A stretch of 64,000 bases of DNA from Parvularcula sp038749595. Its GTDB lineage: Bacteria > Pseudomonadota > Alphaproteobacteria > Caulobacterales > Parvularculaceae. The stretch is from the NCBI GenBank assembly GCA_038749595.1, contig JBCDHW010000003.1:229565-293564 (forward strand). Reading direction: 5' to 3'. Made by a program: the position numbers and the translations under genes. Under the pieces are notes generated by a model that was not told the DNA's origin, made no database searches, and saw only the letters and a program-made list of their open reading frames with translations. Positions 62,416 to 64,000 of this stretch are shown piece by piece (the first letter of the stretch is position 1; each line of letters starts with the position of its first letter).

Positions 62416-64000
62416 TCAGTTTTGTTTTTTGGTGTTTCCGACGATGGAGAAGGGGGCCCAGATTGCTGGGTGTGCGTAGTGGGCTGTTTTGGGCTGTGCG
62501 GATTGCCGGAGTTCACGCTTGGCGAGGGCAAGGGCTTTGGCGAGGGTCATGTCGTTGTCGTTGGCATAGTTCAGCATGGTCGGTACCAAACGCGCAGTGG
62601 ACGGAGCATCGGCTTGCCAGTGGGAGACGAGGAGGGATCGGGCACCGGCGTAGAGGAAGGCCTTGGCCAGCCCTGAGAGAGGCTCTGCCCCTGGTGTGCC
62701 ATCGGGCTTCGCCGTGTTGCAGGCAGCCAGAACAACGAGGTCAGCATCAAGCTTCATACGGATGATATCGCTGGCACGCAGAAGGCCATCGTTTTCCCAA
62801 GGTCGCTCTTCACCATCGGGTGCGGCTGGGAGGCTCATGACGATGGCTGGTTCTTTGAGATCAATCGCAGAGATTTCGTCGGACACGAGGGCGTGGGTTG
62901 CGAAGACGATGGTTCGGTATCGCTTCAAGCGGTCCTGCTCTGCGAGGAAGCGGATCTCGACTTCCTCTGCATACTCCCCGTAGCGTAGATCGAGAGGGTT
63001 TGCTCCCAAAGTCTCGCCGATAGAGATCAGGAGGGCTTTGGTTTGCGGCAGGTCTCCGAGATCCTCCAGGCTTTCGGCATCCACTTGCCCACTCATCGGT
63101 ACCAGGATGGGTTTGTTCTCGACCACCTGATTGGCGGTGCGGATGATTGTGCCTTGATCAGCTTTGCCAGGTTTTAACAGCGGGTCGCCGAAGCCAAGAA
63201 GTGGCCGATCTCCCTGGGAGCGTGGGATCTCGGCTCTGAGTGTTCTGAGGGAGGAGACCGAAGGCTGTACGGAGATTGCGAAGCGGTCGACCAAGAAGCG
63301 CGACTGGCGGTAGCGCTCAAAGGGCCCGATGGGTTCTCCTTCGGCGTCTTCGTCTGGTGCAGCTTGTTCGACGAGGACAGAGAAGGGCAGGCTTTGCAGC
63401 GGTCCGTCTGCAACGATGATCAGCTCGGTGATGCCATCCAGATGGGGCAGAACAGGGCCGATGAGGGTGTCGTAGAGAAGGTTCGCGAGCCCGAGGTCGA
63501 ACGGGGGCAGGTCTTCAGGGTCTGACTCGCCTTGGGCGTTCACGAACTTCGGCAAGGTGAGCCCCTCGAGTAGTCGCGCGATTGTCGCTGGGGTTACCCC
63601 ATCGGGCACAGCATCAGTGGCGGCAACGGTGGTGCTGATGCCTGTGCCGGTGGTGATGTTGATAAGGTAAGCTCCGCCCAAGGATGAATAGACCAACAGC
63701 GCTTCATGGGGGGCGAGGAGGCTCTCGCTGGTGCTGCTGCCGATGACATCGAGGAGCGCCACGTGGGCAAGGCCGAGGAGTTCCGTACTTCGGTAACTAT
63801 CGTCCGTGAACGCTTCTTCGAGATCGCGGATCTGTCGGCTGACCTGCGTCCGTTTGTTTTCGAGGGCTCCTTCGAGCTCAAGGTTGCGTTCAGGCTGACG
63901 GCGCAGGGCGTCAAGGGCGGCAACATTGGCTTCCAGCTCTGTCTTGAGGTCAGTGATATCATCGAGGAGCCGACGTTGGGCGCTATCGGTGATGGCGAGA
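62416..64000 (-). CDS. CHAT-domain protein, N-terminus cut by window edge
   Basis: The frame is open to base 64000, so the N-terminal part lies outside. The visible N-terminal stretch (about 75 residues) is a charged coiled coil. The rest is a CHAT caspase-like peptidase domain: LIIVADGPLQSLPFSVLV, the catalytic His in IVFATHALVSDE, the catalytic Cys in VVLAACNTA and the final SHWQADAPSTARLV with HPAIWAPFSIVG. Bacterial CHAT proteins often carry TPR repeats upstream and can act as proteases in signalling or defence. The gene next to tRNA-Ser has no recognised partner inside the window. Confidence 0.9.
   Translation of the reverse strand, partial: LAITDSAQRRLLDDITDLKTELEANVAALDALRRQPERNLELEGALENKRTQVSRQIRDLEEAFTDDSYRSTELLGLAHVALLDVIGSSTSESLLAPHEALLVYSSLGGAYLINITTGTGISTTVAATDAVPDGVTPATIARLLEGLTLPKFVNAQGESDPEDLPPFDLGLANLLYDTLIGPVLPHLDGITELIIVADGPLQSLPFSVLVEQAAPDEDAEGEPIGPFERYRQSRFLVDRFAISVQPSVSSLRTLRAEIPRSQGDRPLLGFGDPLLKPGKADQGTIIRTANQVVENKPILVPMSGQVDAESLEDLGDLPQTKALLISIGETLGANPLDLRYGEYAEEVEIRFLAEQDRLKRYRTIVFATHALVSDEISAIDLKEPAIVMSLPAAPDGEERPWENDGLLRASDIIRMKLDADLVVLAACNTAKPDGTPGAEPLSGLAKAFLYAGARSLLVSHWQADAPSTARLVPTMLNYANDNDMTLAKALALAKRELRQSAQPKTAHYAHPAIWAPFSIVGNTKKQN

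Overview
This window is a dense, GC-rich chromosomal segment of an alphaproteobacterium. Several gene orders are typical of that class: hemC-hemD-mic60-hemY next to tsaD-gpsA, tsaE-amgK-murU-addB-addA-trxA, def-fmt-truA, rsmI-yraN-BON-gshB opposite an LpoA-like gene, mmcB next to an adrenodoxin-type ferredoxin, and lptM-lysA opposite tlpA. The overall flavour (many proteases and hydrolases, a POT transporter, hybrid kinases, a K+-independent H+-pyrophosphatase) suggests a marine or heterotrophic Parvularculales/Caulobacterales-like organism. The genus cannot be fixed from sequence reading alone.

Layout. 1-16 kb: a cut-off membrane hybrid histidine kinase, a POT peptide transporter, HisN, an XRE regulator with a clear terminator, an old-yellow-enzyme/AMP nucleosidase operon, a secreted S9 peptidase, a lipoprotein hydrolase, then hppA and a HAD phosphatase followed by a strong terminator that may also end a small RNA. 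16-26 kb: mmcB/ferredoxin on the minus strand, divergent from the long tsaE-amgK-murU-addB-addA-trxA run (tRNA t6A modification, peptidoglycan sugar recycling, double-strand break repair, thioredoxin). 26-34 kb: the haem operon hemC-hemD-mic60-hemY with an unusually acidic mitofilin homologue, and divergent tsaD-gpsA. 34-41 kb: accessory genes, including a metzincin-like secreted protease, an ArsR/SdpI-like pair with a leaderless-looking promoter, rlmN, an acyltransferase opposite a membrane LytTR regulator, and a small XRE/DUF3052 pair. 40-54 kb: rdgB-hemW, a soluble hybrid kinase, comM, a DM13 protein, the gshB operon, the LpoA-like lipoprotein-selO-small ORF-membrane protein run, and def-fmt-truA. 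54-64 kb: an odd RmuC with a His/Asp/Tyr/Arg repeat tail, lysA-lptM, tlpA, rppH, a free-standing acyl-ACP-synthetase-like ligase, tRNA-Ser(GGA), and the C-terminal part of a CHAT-domain protein running off the right edge.

The genes are very tightly packed. Four-base start/stop overlaps (ATGA, GTGA, TTGA) couple at least nine same-strand pairs, and three convergent pairs share four bases of stop codons. No transposase, phage gene or CRISPR array was seen. The observations most worth following up are the RmuC tail, the C-rich-loop RNA candidate after hppA-HAD, the 40-codon gene wedged between selO and a membrane protein, the metzincin-like protease lacking the usual third zinc ligand, and the acidic Mic60.
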